Part shown: one piece after another, positions 23,392-34,535 of the stretch
Layout of the letters: each line of letters starts with the position of its first letter
Numbering within the stretch: position 1 is the stretch's first letter
Assembly (NCBI GenBank): GCA_028456385.1
Contig: JALNQF010000002.1
Coordinates: 636,500 to 700,499 of the forward strand
Direction: 5' to 3'
From: Ophiosphaerella korrae
Lineage: Eukaryota > Ascomycota > Dothideomycetes > Pleosporales > Phaeosphaeriaceae
Length of the DNA stretch: 64,000 bases
Notes under the pieces: generated by a model
What the model was told of the DNA's origin: nothing
Database searches by the model: none
The model's input: the letters and a program-made list of their open reading frames with translations, nothing else
Program-made: the position numbers and the translations under genes

Positions 23392-24827
23392 CGCCTCTAT
23401 ATATGATATTGTGATATCAGGGAGCAGTCACCATATATGAACAATATCATATAGATTGATCTTACGCTTATTCTCTTTTTGGCAGACAGCTAAAAAACCG
23501 TGGGTTGGCTTTAATATGAAGCCCATATGATTGCTATTTCACATATTGAACTTAGGCAAGCCTCTCTGCCAGAGGCGAAGGTTCTGTATCATTGGTAAGG
23601 CGCTACCTACTTGCCGAAGACACATCATTTGTTGCAAATAAGCCTGCCTAGGGGCGTATCTAACCATCAAATCAGGCCACAATATATCAAGGAATACGGG
23701 GCTTTGCATCACGAAAGTTCAGCCAAGGGCTACCCAATCATCCCATCGCCCCTTATCAGGCGTTACCATTCTCAAAAGTCACCTGAATACATATTTAGAG
23801 AAAGAACATTGGAGGCATGAGATTGAGATATCCTCAAACGCTCTAGCCGTCTTCAAGGGAGGGATGCCTATATCAAATGAATCATTTCTCTCGCGTGCTT
23901 AAGAGAAATCTGGGGGTCGATGACCAGTTTTGCTCAAAGCCACAAAGGACAGACATTTCGATTTTAAGTGACTGAAAAACTCAAGGAAAAGGAAAGACAG
24001 CTCCTAGCTTAGTATAGATTGGCCCTTTATCCTTCAACACAATTCATCATCGCAGTAAAATTCGCCTAAATGATGTGTTTAGCATAGAAGTGTGTAAATT
24101 TCATCTTGGTTCTTGGTATTTGAGTAACTATCTCGAAAAATGTTTCAGTATTCAGTCAGTTGATAAGTATAATACAGCCATCTACGCGATCTTTATCGTG
24201 AGTTTTCCCCCGCACCGCTCCTGGCAGCCGTCTTACCGAACCGGTACATCCAGTACGGTATTGGAGGCTCGTGTCCTCCAGAGCCTGAGTTTGGCCACAT
24301 ATGGCTCAGTGCTCAATCAACAACTATTTTTCGCTCTCCCATCAAATTCAGTATATCTCGGCCGTGATTACATGCTGATACGCTATTCCCTGGTAGCTTC
24401 GTGTGGAGATCCGAAGGCGCCCACTTCTCCGCCGTACCAACGGCTGACCCTGATTATGAAGATACAATCAAAAGCTTGTCAGAGTAAAAGCACCACCTAG
24501 GCAGTCTTTAGTTATTGCTATTAGTATCTATTTAGGAATACAGTAGATACAGGAGGGTGTAAGTAAATACAATGCCTTAGCTTGACAAGCTGATTAGGCA
24601 AGTTACCAAGGCTTATCAGCCTAGCATGGCTACGGGGGAGATCGCAGCCAAAACCAATATTCTCATGGGTACCACAAAATCTCGCTACCCCCATTCCAAC
24701 TGTTATCGTGTTGCAGCAAATACACCAGGCGCCTCACAACCATCACCTAACTGCCTTTTGTCCCCGCGCTAGGCATAGCTGATGAGGTAGTTTCGTTAAA
24801 GGCCGCAGGGCCCACACCCAGAATATC
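23392..24827. other. Gene-poor, possibly decayed coding DNA
   Basis: No intact gene. Between about 24200 and 24486 one plus-strand frame reads like a protein end (GSFVWRSEGAHFSAVP) but is cut by a stop and has no clear start. It may be a relic; I cannot assign it. Confidence 0.4.
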
Positions 24828-27086
24828 ATGAACAGACTAAGATTGCTTCATTCGACGCTTAGTAAATTTAGAAGCTCAGTTAATACAAATACTTTGAACG
24901 CATTGCGATGCTTACGTAACCCTTTTCCAACTCTACGCACACCCGGCTGGCTGATGGCGAGACAAAAACATCTTTACAAGACCGAAGCTCGATGGGCGCT
25001 GAACTTTAGTTCAAACCGAAGCATTTTCTGGAGAAAGAACCCCAGCACTTTGGAAGCGTACCTGGTAGTTGGTATATTCACCATTGGGTTACCAATAATA
25101 TTGCCCTTGGCTGGTGTGGTTTGGATGGAGGCATGTTCTCCTACACACTCCGAGGAACTAGAAGATACAATATTCAGCAATCTAGAAGCCATCATGTTCG
25201 CCACACCCGAAGTTCTAAAGCCTTATGTTAGTCAATATTGTTCGTTGCTTAACAATAATGATATCAGGGTTCTTGTTCTGCGCAGGAGAAATCGACATTC
25301 ACATTGATCTGAAGCACATTTCTCTTCACGAACAGCGCCCAAAGCATGAGGCACTATCATATGCTTGGGGTGGCCCATCGCCGGTGCATGTTATCTCCAA
25401 TTCCAACAAGCCAATAGCAGTAGCAGCGAACCTGTTCTCGGCTTTAGAGCACCTCGGGTATCGCGGTATCAACTGCATCCTCTGGATTAATGCACTCTAT
25501 ATTGACCAAAGCGATATAGAAGAGCGCAGCCAGCAAGCCCGGCTCATGGGAGACATATTTCCCAAAGCTGATAGAGTCGTAGTATGGCTAGGTGAAAAGG
25601 CGGACGACGTGGAAGAGGCATTTCGGGAAATCACTTCTATTTATTGTTATTTTTAGAATAAGAGCGGGAGTGTAAGCGAGTATACAACGTAACCGGCACG
25701 TGAAATTCCTCCTGCCCTAACACGATCAGTCGACTGTACCCGCTTTGACACATTCGATTGGCGGCCCATCAAAAGGCTACTTCGACGGTCATGGTTCTAC
25801 CGTTTGTGGGTGGTCTAGGAGGTCGGAAATGCAAAACGTGCTATTGCGATATGTGGAAATGCTGTAATCTCTTGCCGCACTCTATCAGGAGCACTAGCAT
25901 ATTTACAGCGTTATGGTCTGGCATCAAAATATTTCGATCAAAAGTGCCTTCACGCTTGTAGAAACGTGAGAATTATGGAGCAAAAGCGGACTCAGTTGGC
26001 CCAGGAGCCACTTTTTATGGTAATACTTACAAATTCTTACGGTGGCTGCTCCGATCCAAGGGGCAAGGTATTTGCAATGATGAGTATTGCCCAGGGAAGA
26101 GATTCCTTTGATCGGGAAGTAAGCATTGACTATTCTTTATCCGTTTCAGAACTTTTCAAGAGGTTTAGTGTATTGGACATCCTCCTATATAACAGTTTGC
26201 GCTCGTTATCCTGCGCAACTCCTGAGACAAGAGATCCATACTGCCAACTCCCCTGCTTTCTTGGGTGCCTGACTGGACTCGACTCAGGAATACCGCTTTA
26301 CCGGTCAAATACAAAGACACAAATAGATATTCTGCAGCTGGGAGCACTAAGGGGGAAGTATGGTTCATCCAAAATAGAGAAATACTCCACGTCAAGGGCA
26401 CGATAGTCGACAATACCCATGTCATTTTCTCAACAACTGAATTGGCCAATACAAGGTCTCTGCTCAGCGTAGGCAATACCATTATTGGGCAGGTGGACTC
26501 GATGAACTAGTGGCTGCTAGAGTGCTGGCAAATAGCAACAGCTGGTAATTCCATGCCTCCCAAATTGTATAATGCCTTTTGGAGGACTATGATCTGTGGT
26601 CTCACCGAGGATGGGCATCCTGCACCCCGAACTTACTCTAAATACTTCCTGGAGTATATCGGCTTTATGCGTGAGGCTCCAGCAAACCTTGATTGTTATC
26701 TGAATACGAAATACCCAACATATCCTTCCGCCCGAGGTTATTTCTCAAAGATTTTCACTGCAGAAGCAAATGGCGCATCAAACGCTTTCCGTAACTGGTT
26801 TAACAGCGATTTCAAAGCTAAATCAAAAATCGAGCCTGCTTTACACAAATGATCTACTTTTCGCCGATTCTGCCGCACTGAAGGCGGTCGTATTGCCCGT
26901 GTTCCCGAAGAGATGGCTGTCGGAGACTCAATCTACGTTTTGCATGGATCTGAAGTACCATGTGTGCTGAGGCTACAAGAAGATGGGACTTTTAGTGTTA
27001 TTGGAGAGTGTTATGTTCATGGGATTATGCATGGAGAGGCGCTGGAGCTTCCTCAACATAAACCTGAAGTGCCTAGACTTCGATAA
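24828..27086 (+). pseudogene. HET-domain protein pseudogene
   Basis: A nearly full-length HET gene is readable across breaks. The N-terminus has a hydrophobic helix (GIFTIGLPIILPLAGVVW). The HET core follows: HEALSYAWGGPSP, LWINALYIDQSDIEERSQQ, ADRVVVWLGEK, then FYRLWVV*EVGNAKRAI, where the star is TAG at the Gln of the WVVQEV motif. Next come CSDPRGKVFAMMSIAQGRD, WVPDWTRL in a shifted frame, FWRTMICGLTEDG, FCRTEGGRIARVPEEMAVGD and ECYVHGIMHGEALELP, a standard HET C-terminus ending at TAA 27084. Lesions: a frame change near 25285, in-frame stop(s) at 25654-25656 and in the WVVQEV motif, a frameshift near 26255, and stops near 26507 and 26850. CAG to TAG fits C-to-T mutation. A GTAAGC...CTAAC...CAG intron around 25671-25729 may be genuine. 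Confidence 0.88.
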
Positions 27087-27328
27087 TGGGAGTTGAAATG
27101 TATATTTTGAGGTCTAGGTATAACACCTTTTTTTGGGAGTTTAAGTAAAAATGGATTAATGAGGTTCACGCCACCGAGAGCCACGCCTAAACCCCACCAA
27201 AAATCTGAAATCTTGATCTAAGATAAGCAAATTTTCAGTTCCACGATATATCCTCATATCACACTTACACTAGTGAATATTCGATACTCCTTGAACTGGG
27301 GAAATAGTTCTGGATTATCCCATAACAG

Positions 27329-27640
27329 TCATGCAAGTGCTTCGTATGCAACATTGTGTAGTTTAATTGATACCACCACTTCGCAAACTTGCAAAAATGT
27401 GTCAACCACCTGCTCGCGCGTGAAGTTTGAATCGTATGGTACTCTCTGGAAATCGAATGCGGGACAGAACAATTCCTGGACGTCAATCACAAGAGCACGC
27501 ACCTGACACTGTATGTCCTCTCGGACTAGCTTGACGACTTCCGATAATTTCCTCTTATCTAGTTTAACCTTGAAAGCAAGCCGAGTACAGCAAAGGGGTA
27601 CTGTTGTGAACTCTGATTGAACTTGTAAACAACCATTCAT
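27329..27640 (-). CDS. Unrecognised ORF, possible gene fragment
   Basis: An open frame of 103 residues from ATG 27640. Composition is protein-like (KLDKRKLSEVVKLVREDIQC, then TREQVVDTFLQVCEVVVSIK), with alternating charged and hydrophobic residues typical of helices. No family is recognised, no signal peptide, and no clear introns at either end. It could be the last exon of a decayed gene extending to 28330 on the same strand. Confidence 0.3.
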   Translation of the reverse strand: MNGCLQVQSEFTTVPLCCTRLAFKVKLDKRKLSEVVKLVREDIQCQVRALVIDVQELFCPAFDFQRVPYDSNFTREQVVDTFLQVCEVVVSIKLHNVAYEALA

Positions 27641-28075
27641 CACACTTTACATCACTTATGCTCATACAACCCCTAGTAATACATGTTCATGCTTTCGACA
27701 GAGGACACCTGGATCTGGATTACCATTGACTGAAAACTTTTTCCCTTGCTTAATGATTATAGCAATGAATGTTATTCTTCGACTTCAAATAATTTCTCGC
27801 TTCGCCATTTGTCGTTTACAAGAACTATGGATCCGCGCTCTCATATTCCCCTCCTTTGTCCTCGAGATTGAAGTTGAATCGTGTCTCAGCAATAAAACAC
27901 CCATGTGCTTCACAAAGGCGGAATTCATCCCATTGAAATAACGGTAGATTTGTATTGGCATTACCTAGGTACGATGAGTCGACGACAAGAATTTATGGAG
28001 AATTGATTTAAATATAAATGCAATGTACAATGACATACTTTGTCAGTTAAATAAATCTATCGATGAATGGAAATA

Positions 28076-28330
28076 TCAATAACGAGCCCTTGTTCTAATA
28101 AGCTTAGCACACAGCTGAATAAATTTTTCACCAAATAACGCTTTACCCTCGTGGTCTGGAAACCCAGCACCATATAGCTCCAAGCAAATTACTTGCCGCA
28201 CGAGAAGGCAATTTCGACTGTCGAATCCATCTTTACCTTGATGCTCGTTGTTCATCACCGATCTCTGCTTCACCGTGAGAGTCTCGTTACTGGTGCAGTA
28301 TAAATCGCTCGTTTTTCTTCCGTTTAACAT
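28076..28330 (-). CDS. Unrecognised short ORF
   Basis: 84 residues from ATG 28330. The C-terminal half (LVRQVICLELYGAGF, then ALFGEKFIQLCAKLIRTRARY) is protein-like; the N-terminal half is polar. No domain recognised. It may be the first exon of the same decayed gene as the frame at 27329-27640. Confidence 0.28.
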   Translation of the reverse strand: MLNGRKTSDLYCTSNETLTVKQRSVMNNEHQGKDGFDSRNCLLVRQVICLELYGAGFPDHEGKALFGEKFIQLCAKLIRTRARY

Positions 28331-28916
28331 TATCTATGCATCATCTTCACTGTTTTATTTAGTAACTTCTTTCATGTAGTTCAAAATTTCAGTACGGTAT
28401 TAGTGCTAGCTATCGAGAACATCATCATCATCATCATCATCATTATCATCATTACAAAAAGTGTCAATCTTAGCAATTCGGACAAGCTTGAAATACTCAC
28501 CATGCACAATGTTACTACTCTAACGGACCCAAAGAGTTGAATATTATGGCCGAGTGATATTTGAAACTTCCTGTATTAACTACGCAAGATGCCAATACAA
28601 AAATTGTGAAATTACTAACGATGGCGACAATCCGGCCCAATATTTAGGAGACGATATCATGAAATATGTGCATAACTCGGAAATGGGGTTGAATTTGATC
28701 TTTCCTCACAATGGACGGACCATCCCAAATGTATATCTAAGCACTGTGTTGCCCATAATGTGTTTCCTACCCCTTTGTACGAGTCCACACGTACGTGGGG
28801 AGAGCATGGCCCACTAGCCCGCTGTGCAATCCATCGCCAAAGACTCTTAACTGCACCATAACCCATTATAGCCCAAGCGACTGGAAACTATGGCTGCCCT
28901 GACGGTATGCAGGCCA

Positions 28917-29390
28917 CTACGTAACCAACAACCAGATGATGGCAACTACTGCTGCCGCACACGCGAGCACGAGCATGCTGAGGAGAAACACTCCAATCCA
29001 ATCAGCCCAGTCATCCAAGTTGATGTCTCCCCCTCGATCGTTATCATCCAAATGCCATGCTTCGCGAATCTCTGCCGGGAGTGGACGCAGAGGTCCTTCG
29101 CCTTTAGGCCTCACAGTTTGATCTCCCCAATCTCCTGAACCCTCACCGTCGTCCATTGGCGGAGCAACGTGCATCAGCATTGGCACATGCTCTGAAGGTC
29201 TGGAGTCATATGATTGGAGGGTGGTGGTTGACCGTCGTGGGCGTTCGTTCGTTGCGCAGAGTCCGTGTATCGGTGATGCGATCCCGCTGCTCATGTAGGA
29301 GCCTCCGACATAAACATGGCTTGCTCTAGGAGTCTCGTCATCATCGCTTTCTGTCTCGTTAAAAAGAGGACTCGTATAAAATTGTGCCAT
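28917..29390 (-). CDS. Predicted tail-anchored membrane protein
   Basis: Single exon, 157 residues from ATG 29390. Residues 1-130 are polar and apparently disordered, with an acidic patch (ETESDDDETP) and a Pro/Glu-rich stretch (RPKGEGPLRPLPAEIREAWH). A strongly hydrophobic segment fills residues 131-157 (IGVFLLSMLVLACAAAVVAI) and ends at the C-terminus, the layout of a tail-anchored protein facing the cytosol. No signal peptide. It is divergent from the gene at 29861 across 470 bp. No family recognised; the clean frame and composition support a real gene. Confidence 0.65.
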   Translation of the reverse strand: MAQFYTSPLFNETESDDDETPRASHVYVGGSYMSSGIASPIHGLCATNERPRRSTTTLQSYDSRPSEHVPMLMHVAPPMDDGEGSGDWGDQTVRPKGEGPLRPLPAEIREAWHLDDNDRGGDINLDDWADWIGVFLLSMLVLACAAAVVAIIWLLVT

Positions 29391-29860
29391 TGCTTGGGCC
29401 GTAGTTGAGAGAGAGAGAGAGCGTGTGTGTGAGTATGTCGGTGGTGGGTGTGGAGGGCGAACAAAGCTTTCGAGGGGTTTGCTTTACTTGCGTGCGTGTT
29501 CCAACAGCAGGTGATTGGTATTTAGGTGATCAATCGATGTAGAATCGACAGATTGAATATCCTTAGTTTGTTAAAGTGAAAGTGAGGCATGTAACATAAA
29601 GAGAGTGCAGTTCCGCGTCGAGATGTGCTTGTGCATATGATCCAGAAACGATAAATATGACTGAGAAGTCTGGGTTCTCCTGCCATACTAAATCTCAAAG
29701 GGTCATTTGGGAAGATAGGTTTCCCGTTTGTAAGTGAGCAAAGCTTTTCAAGGGAAAGTTAGCGCTCCTGAGCGGGCCATATAAAAAAGCCAATGTCCCA
29801 CACCCCACATTTCTCCTACCACCTCCTCTTCAAATTCTTCCGCAAAATCAGATACGTGTT
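29391..29860. promoter_or_regulatory. Shared upstream region of divergent pair
   Basis: 470 bp between two divergent starts. A GA-rich tract (GAGAGAGAGAGAG) lies near 29408-29421, just upstream of the minus-strand gene. No clear TATA box. Confidence 0.45.
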
Positions 29861-30640
29861 ATGGCACGCCAAAAGTCAACCCCTCGCCGGGCTCCAAGTT
29901 TCCTTAGTGATGCACATCGTGATATCACCCGCGAGCTTACTCGCAACGCTACGACGCCTGAGCGCAGGGAGCGAATGCTGCGCGCTTCAGTTCCAGAGGA
30001 GGTCCCCATCGCTACTGAATGGCTCTCGGAACGTATTGCGGAGGCCCAGAAGTCAAAGTGGATGCGTGATCTCGAGAAGGCGCTCCACATCATCGAGGTA
30101 AAGCTCGCTGGCGATAATGTCGGCGATGACGAGTACGAATGGGCAATTGCCCTGGGAAAGGAGGAGCAGAGACTCATGGAAGCCGACAACGAGATGATTT
30201 CTGCCGACTCAGATGGTAAAGTTAGGCATCTGAGCGATGATGGTATGTTACATCCGACACCTTAACGTGACGATGTACTAACAGTTCTAGATGAGATGAT
30301 CTCGGCGGCCTCAGAGGTAAACTTCACTAGCAAGACCAGGACCAGTAAGTACTAAACTCCGGTTTAGCATGAATGTATACCGACAAGAATAGGTAAGCCA
30401 CGGCTTACCAAGAAGCTCTTGGAAAAGAGTCAACAGCAAAGTGGTGACGTACCACAGAGCTTCAGACGTCCTGCTCTATTCGACGATGACAAGAGTTCGA
30501 TCTCGACCCTGAGCGAGATGTCGGACATCACCAACTTGTTGTCAAACCCAGATGGCAAGCCCAGAGAGCTGCCTGCTGAGTCGTTGGGAGAGGGACTGGA
30601 TGAAGAAGATGAGGAGGAGAACGTCCGCTTGGTTGACTAG
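29861..30640 (+). CDS. Hypothetical acidic protein, possibly truncated
   Basis: Three exons: 29861-30242, 30291-30344, 30393-30640, with two 48-bp introns (acceptors CTAG and ATAG). The product is 227 residues. A basic N-terminus (ARQKSTPRRAP) precedes a helical middle with TPERRERMLRAS, WLSERIAEAQKSKWMRDLEK and EEQRLMEADNEM. The tail is acidic (GLDEEDEEENVRLVD). No domain recognised. The frame remains protein-like for 23 more codons after the TAG at 30638 (RRARVAHALNNMENLEP), ending at TAG 30710. The stop may therefore be a recent CAG-to-TAG change, and the original protein would be about 251 residues. Confidence 0.65.
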
Positions 30641-33157
30641 CGTCGTGCCCGCGTCGCCCACGCCCTCAACAACATGGAGAATTTAGAGCCAGACATTACG
30701 GGCAGTCGATAGAGTCGGCATTCATATTAGGCTAGAGTGCCGAGAGGGAACATTTCTCCACCATCGCACATGTCCGAGAAAGATACGTGCGAGAAGAAGT
30801 TGCGTGCCATGATCAACTTCTGGGCTATAAATGACGCTCATGATTCCAAAGCCCCACGATATAGTCCGATTGAAGCCAAAAGTAGAACTAATACATGTCC
30901 AATTAAATGCCTTCTTGATGATGTAAACATTTATTGCTTGTTGCCTATCATGATTTCCGCTTTACCATCAAACTCATGTGGAAGTAAAGCTTCGATGCTA
31001 TATGAAGGTGGACTTGCAATAAGAAGAGTCGGATTGGTAAAGCAATGTACTGCTCATGGCACCCTAGGTTGCGTCTTGACTCAAAGACTCGAGATATTCA
31101 GACTTGTGTCCATGGGCTAGGAAGGCTATTGCTACCGCTGTGCTTATACTGTAGGAAATTGCCTCCGTGATATGGAATTCCCATATGAAAAAGAAGCTTC
31201 ATGCAGTACGATGAAACATATGTACAACATTGCCAAGTAGCATGCGTAAAGGTTCAAGTACGAGGGCCACGAAGGATCGAGTTTTGGATGTTGTCCTAAT
31301 GCTTCCGCCCATATATCACCCATGCGCTGAATATTCTCAGCACGTCTTACTTCGATAACTTGCACACAAGATGCGGAGATGTCGCCCATACTTGGGTCAA
31401 CTCCTTTGCAGAGTAATATTATCACAGTCGCAACGTAGTCTAACCAGCGTGCTCAAGCGCGTTTTTGCGCATGGAGAAGCTTCAAGACCTACGCCAGAGG
31501 GGGTACGCAACTTCATGCCCTTTGCCTTGCGTTACTCTGCCACGATGTATGGAGCTCGCCTTGAATGTGCTTAGGCGATCGTGGCTACTTCCCTCAAGCT
31601 TATGTGTGCTATGACCGTTGCAGTGCGTGGCCAACAACATCGGCACGCAGCCTCTGCTCCCTCCCAGGTCTTGTTGTGGCTTTAGGACAAAGGAGTGTGG
31701 GTTTTGTTCGCGTCTGAGTTGCGAGCTCATTGTTCATGATCACATCGAAATGTTGTGATCCATGCTGCAGTGTGTCACTCTCACAATGAGCTGCTCCATT
31801 CAATCTCAGGCCTCGCTGTAGCAATGATGAAAGAAGATGGGAGAATCTCGCACCTGCCATGGCACTCCCGTTTTGTGCATTGCTGCGGGGGCCACATACT
31901 AGAGCTCGAGCGATCGGCGATACCGCCTCCTCGCTTGATACCGACGATGATGAGGCCCCATAGACTTTGTGCTCATCAGACTCTATCTTCACAACGCCAC
32001 CATAGAATTTCCCCGGAGTAGTGCGAGGAGAAAGCCAGGGACTCGAGCACCCTCCTCAAACTTCTCTGGTGTTGATAGCACGCCCATGAGGTTTTTACTC
32101 CGTGCCTAGCATTGGCGAAGTGAAAGCCAGGCCGTTGGTTTGGTCTAACGCCACAAAAGTTAGTGAGCAAAGTTGTTAATATTTGCTCGCCTCCTCTTTT
32201 GCCTCCCTCACCACCAGAACAACACTTTTCTTTCAACACCACCACGTCAGCCTTTTTGCTCCACCAACAGCAGCATTCAGGGCTTCGTGGTTATAAGCTG
32301 CTATCCTTCTGCAGCTGCCTTGCTTGCAGCACAGCAAGCGATTCGAAGCTGTGAGCAGCTTTGATGGCTGCCCCGCTCCTTCCACGCCTGCACAAAGGCA
32401 GTCTGCAATCGCGGATAACGTAGACCAGACACTTTGAGGTCGCTTCAACCGCTTCAAAGGTAAGTTTACTGACTCAATCCATCGCTGCGTGTGCTCACAG
32501 AGGTCCTAGCATGCGTGGCTGCTCGAGGACGTGGAGCAAAAGCTCCGCGCTTCCCCCACTGTGAAGGAAGTCCCTTATGTGCGCTCTTCGCTTCGCAATC
32601 AACACCCAGGCTGAGCTCAACCACCAGTGACTCGTTGGCCAGTTGGGTGACGCCTCAAATGATCGAGCCCCTCTCTTTCAACGCTGACCTCAGTGTTGGC
32701 GGGGTCTGAGCGTCTAAGCTCGATTACCATTGCCTTCAGCGGCGGCTGGTGAGCCTCAAAATCAGCACCGGCCTCAAGGTATGTTGGTGTTTATCAAGTC
32801 GCTAAGTGGCTTGTAAATATCGACCCTTTCTTTGATGAGTATGCTGACGTCGATAAAGGATACAAGCAATAAAAAAAGTCTTGAGCCAGGATGTATGCGA
32901 CCCGCAGTACATCGCATTGGCGTCGACACGAGCGATGCGCCATTAGATGTGACCATCCGTCCCGGTCGTCGCATGTAAACCAAGTAAGCCGCCGCGATAA
33001 CCATGTCGTTGATGCGCACCGACATCCAACAACAGTGTCAACACAGAAACTCTGGAGAATAACCGCATACGTACCCAGTATCTCACATACAACCTGACTC
33101 ATACTTCAACTTGAATCAAGAGTGTAAGTGCTGCAGGCATGCTACTATGCTCTTAAG
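30641..33157. other. Gene-poor region upstream of repeat array
   Basis: No intact gene. After the 23-codon extension of the previous gene nothing clear is seen until about 32.2 kb. There the plus strand becomes CT-rich and shows intron-like signals, for example 32460-32500 (GTAAGT, TACTGAC, CACAG). These may be the 5' part of the transcription unit suggested by the array at 33.2-34.7 kb. Confidence 0.4.
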
Positions 33158-33667
33158 GTAAGCCCCACGCTCTACAGCTCTTCTTCCCTTGCTCTTTCCT
33201 TTCGGCCCCGGAGGTTAGAGACCAGGTATACTATGTCTCTTCTCTTTTCTCCTCTCTTGTATTCCAAGTAGGCCAAGATCGATGTTGGACTATATGCTCT
33301 TAGCTCTTCCAAGTAGTTTGTTCGTGGAAGCTAGTGGGGAAATTGCGTCGTGCCCTATGTGGCCAAGGTATAAGTATCAGCAGGATATATAGTTGTCGAC
33401 TCGAGATCAAACCATGGTGGCCTTATATTATGCCACTGATGGAGAATGAGATCGAACATTTCGCCATCGCTCACACAGTCAGCATGTTGAGTCTTCTGAC
33501 TTCTAACTTCAGGGTTTTGTTTGACTGATTTTTTGAACAGTTTCGGATATCTTGCGCCAGCGCTTTCAGAATATGTGTCGGGTAAGTCGCCCAATCTCCA
33601 GCGCTTCTTTTTTCCCTTTCATATGATGATAGGCACCACTTGATCCAACCGAGAGAGCCGTTACTCC

Positions 33668-33735
33668 ACATGGCTGGGCTACATTTATTTGATTCAATGT
33701 GTAGTGGCTCTAATATTTTGGACGCCCAGCCATGT
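33668..33735 (+). other. Hairpin in array unit 1
   Basis: A perfect 12-bp inverted repeat, ACATGGCTGGGC (33668-33679) and GCCCAGCCATGT (33724-33735), with a 44-base loop, between the conserved AGAGCCGTT and TGCGCAGTTT blocks. Confidence 0.9.
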
Positions 33736-33941
33736 TGCGCAGTTTCTGGTTCTCGATGTTGAAACTTCACCTTCTGATGAATATTTCAAATTGCTCAATT
33801 TAACCGCAAGTTCGAGAACGTTTTCTGACTCGTGTCCAGACTGCAAAGAAAACTTAAAAACTCTCAGGTAAGCCACGATTTCCAACTCTTCTCCACTTTG
33901 TATGATGATCAATTACACTTGATCTAACAGAGAGAGCCGTT

Positions 33942-33985
33942 GCGCACACTTGACTTGTAGTGTTAGTGTAGTGGTCAAGTTGCGC
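33942..33985 (+). other. Hairpin in array unit 2
   Basis: The arms GCGCACACTTGAC (33942-33954) and GTCAAGTTGCGC (33974-33985) pair fully except for one bulged C. The loop is 19 bases. It occupies the same place as the unit-1 hairpin but with a different stem sequence. Confidence 0.9.
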
Positions 33986-34193
33986 AGTTTTCGGCTCTCG
34001 ATGTTGTTAATTTATCTTCTGAAAAACATCTCAATTTACTCAAGCCTACTTTGAGTTCAGGAAAATTTGCTGACTTACCTGTAGACTGCAAAGATGTCTC
34101 AAGCGCTCGTAGGTAAGCCCTGGTTTCTTACTTTTCTCCACTTTCGTATGATGATCAAACCACATGATCTAACAGAGGAGAGCCGTTGCTCAC

Positions 34194-34250
34194 CTTGACT
34201 GGCATCTGTTCGTAATTGTTTAAAGCTTGGTTCTTTAAACACCAGTCAAG
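34194..34250 (+). other. Two-part hairpin in array unit 3
   Basis: Outer arms CTTGACTGG (34194-34202) and CCAGTCAAG (34242-34250). Inner arms GTTTAAAG (34218-34225) and CTTTAAAC (34233-34240) around a 7-base loop. Confidence 0.9.
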
Positions 34251-34478
34251 CTTCGTGGGCACACTGGTTCTCTATGTTGATACTTTAGCTTCTGACGAAA
34301 AGTTCTTTTCCTGTTGATTGTTAACTCCGCTTTCGAATTCTCGACTAACTTGACCACAGACATAGGTTAAAATACCCCGTTTAGCACTTATAGGTAAGGC
34401 TCCTAACTTGTACTTTGTCTTTCCACTTTCCTATGATGATCAAACCACATGATCTAACAGAGGAGAGCCGTTGCCCGC

Positions 34479-34535
34479 CTTGACTGGCATCTGTTCGTAA
34501 TTGTTTAAAGCCTGGTTCTTTAAACACCAGTCAAG
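34479..34535 (+). other. Two-part hairpin in array unit 4
   Basis: The same stems as unit 3: CTTGACTGG (34479-34487) with CCAGTCAAG (34527-34535), and GTTTAAAG (34503-34510) with CTTTAAAC (34518-34525). Units 3 and 4 are near-identical over about 140 bp. Confidence 0.9.

Larger units (their letters stand above)
27087..28916. other. Gene-poor region with coding fragments
   Basis: No confident gene. Two minus-strand frames look partly protein-like and are listed separately. Between them, about 27850-27950 on the minus strand, a further protein-like stretch (FQWDEFRLCEAHGCFIAE) ends in a stop. Together they could be exons of one decayed gene. An ATC/ATT trinucleotide tract lies at about 28419-28453. 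Confidence 0.4.

Noticed and set aside
31609..31992. 127-codon minus-strand frame
   Set aside because: Composition is irregular, there is no motif, and it overlaps other equally long frames.
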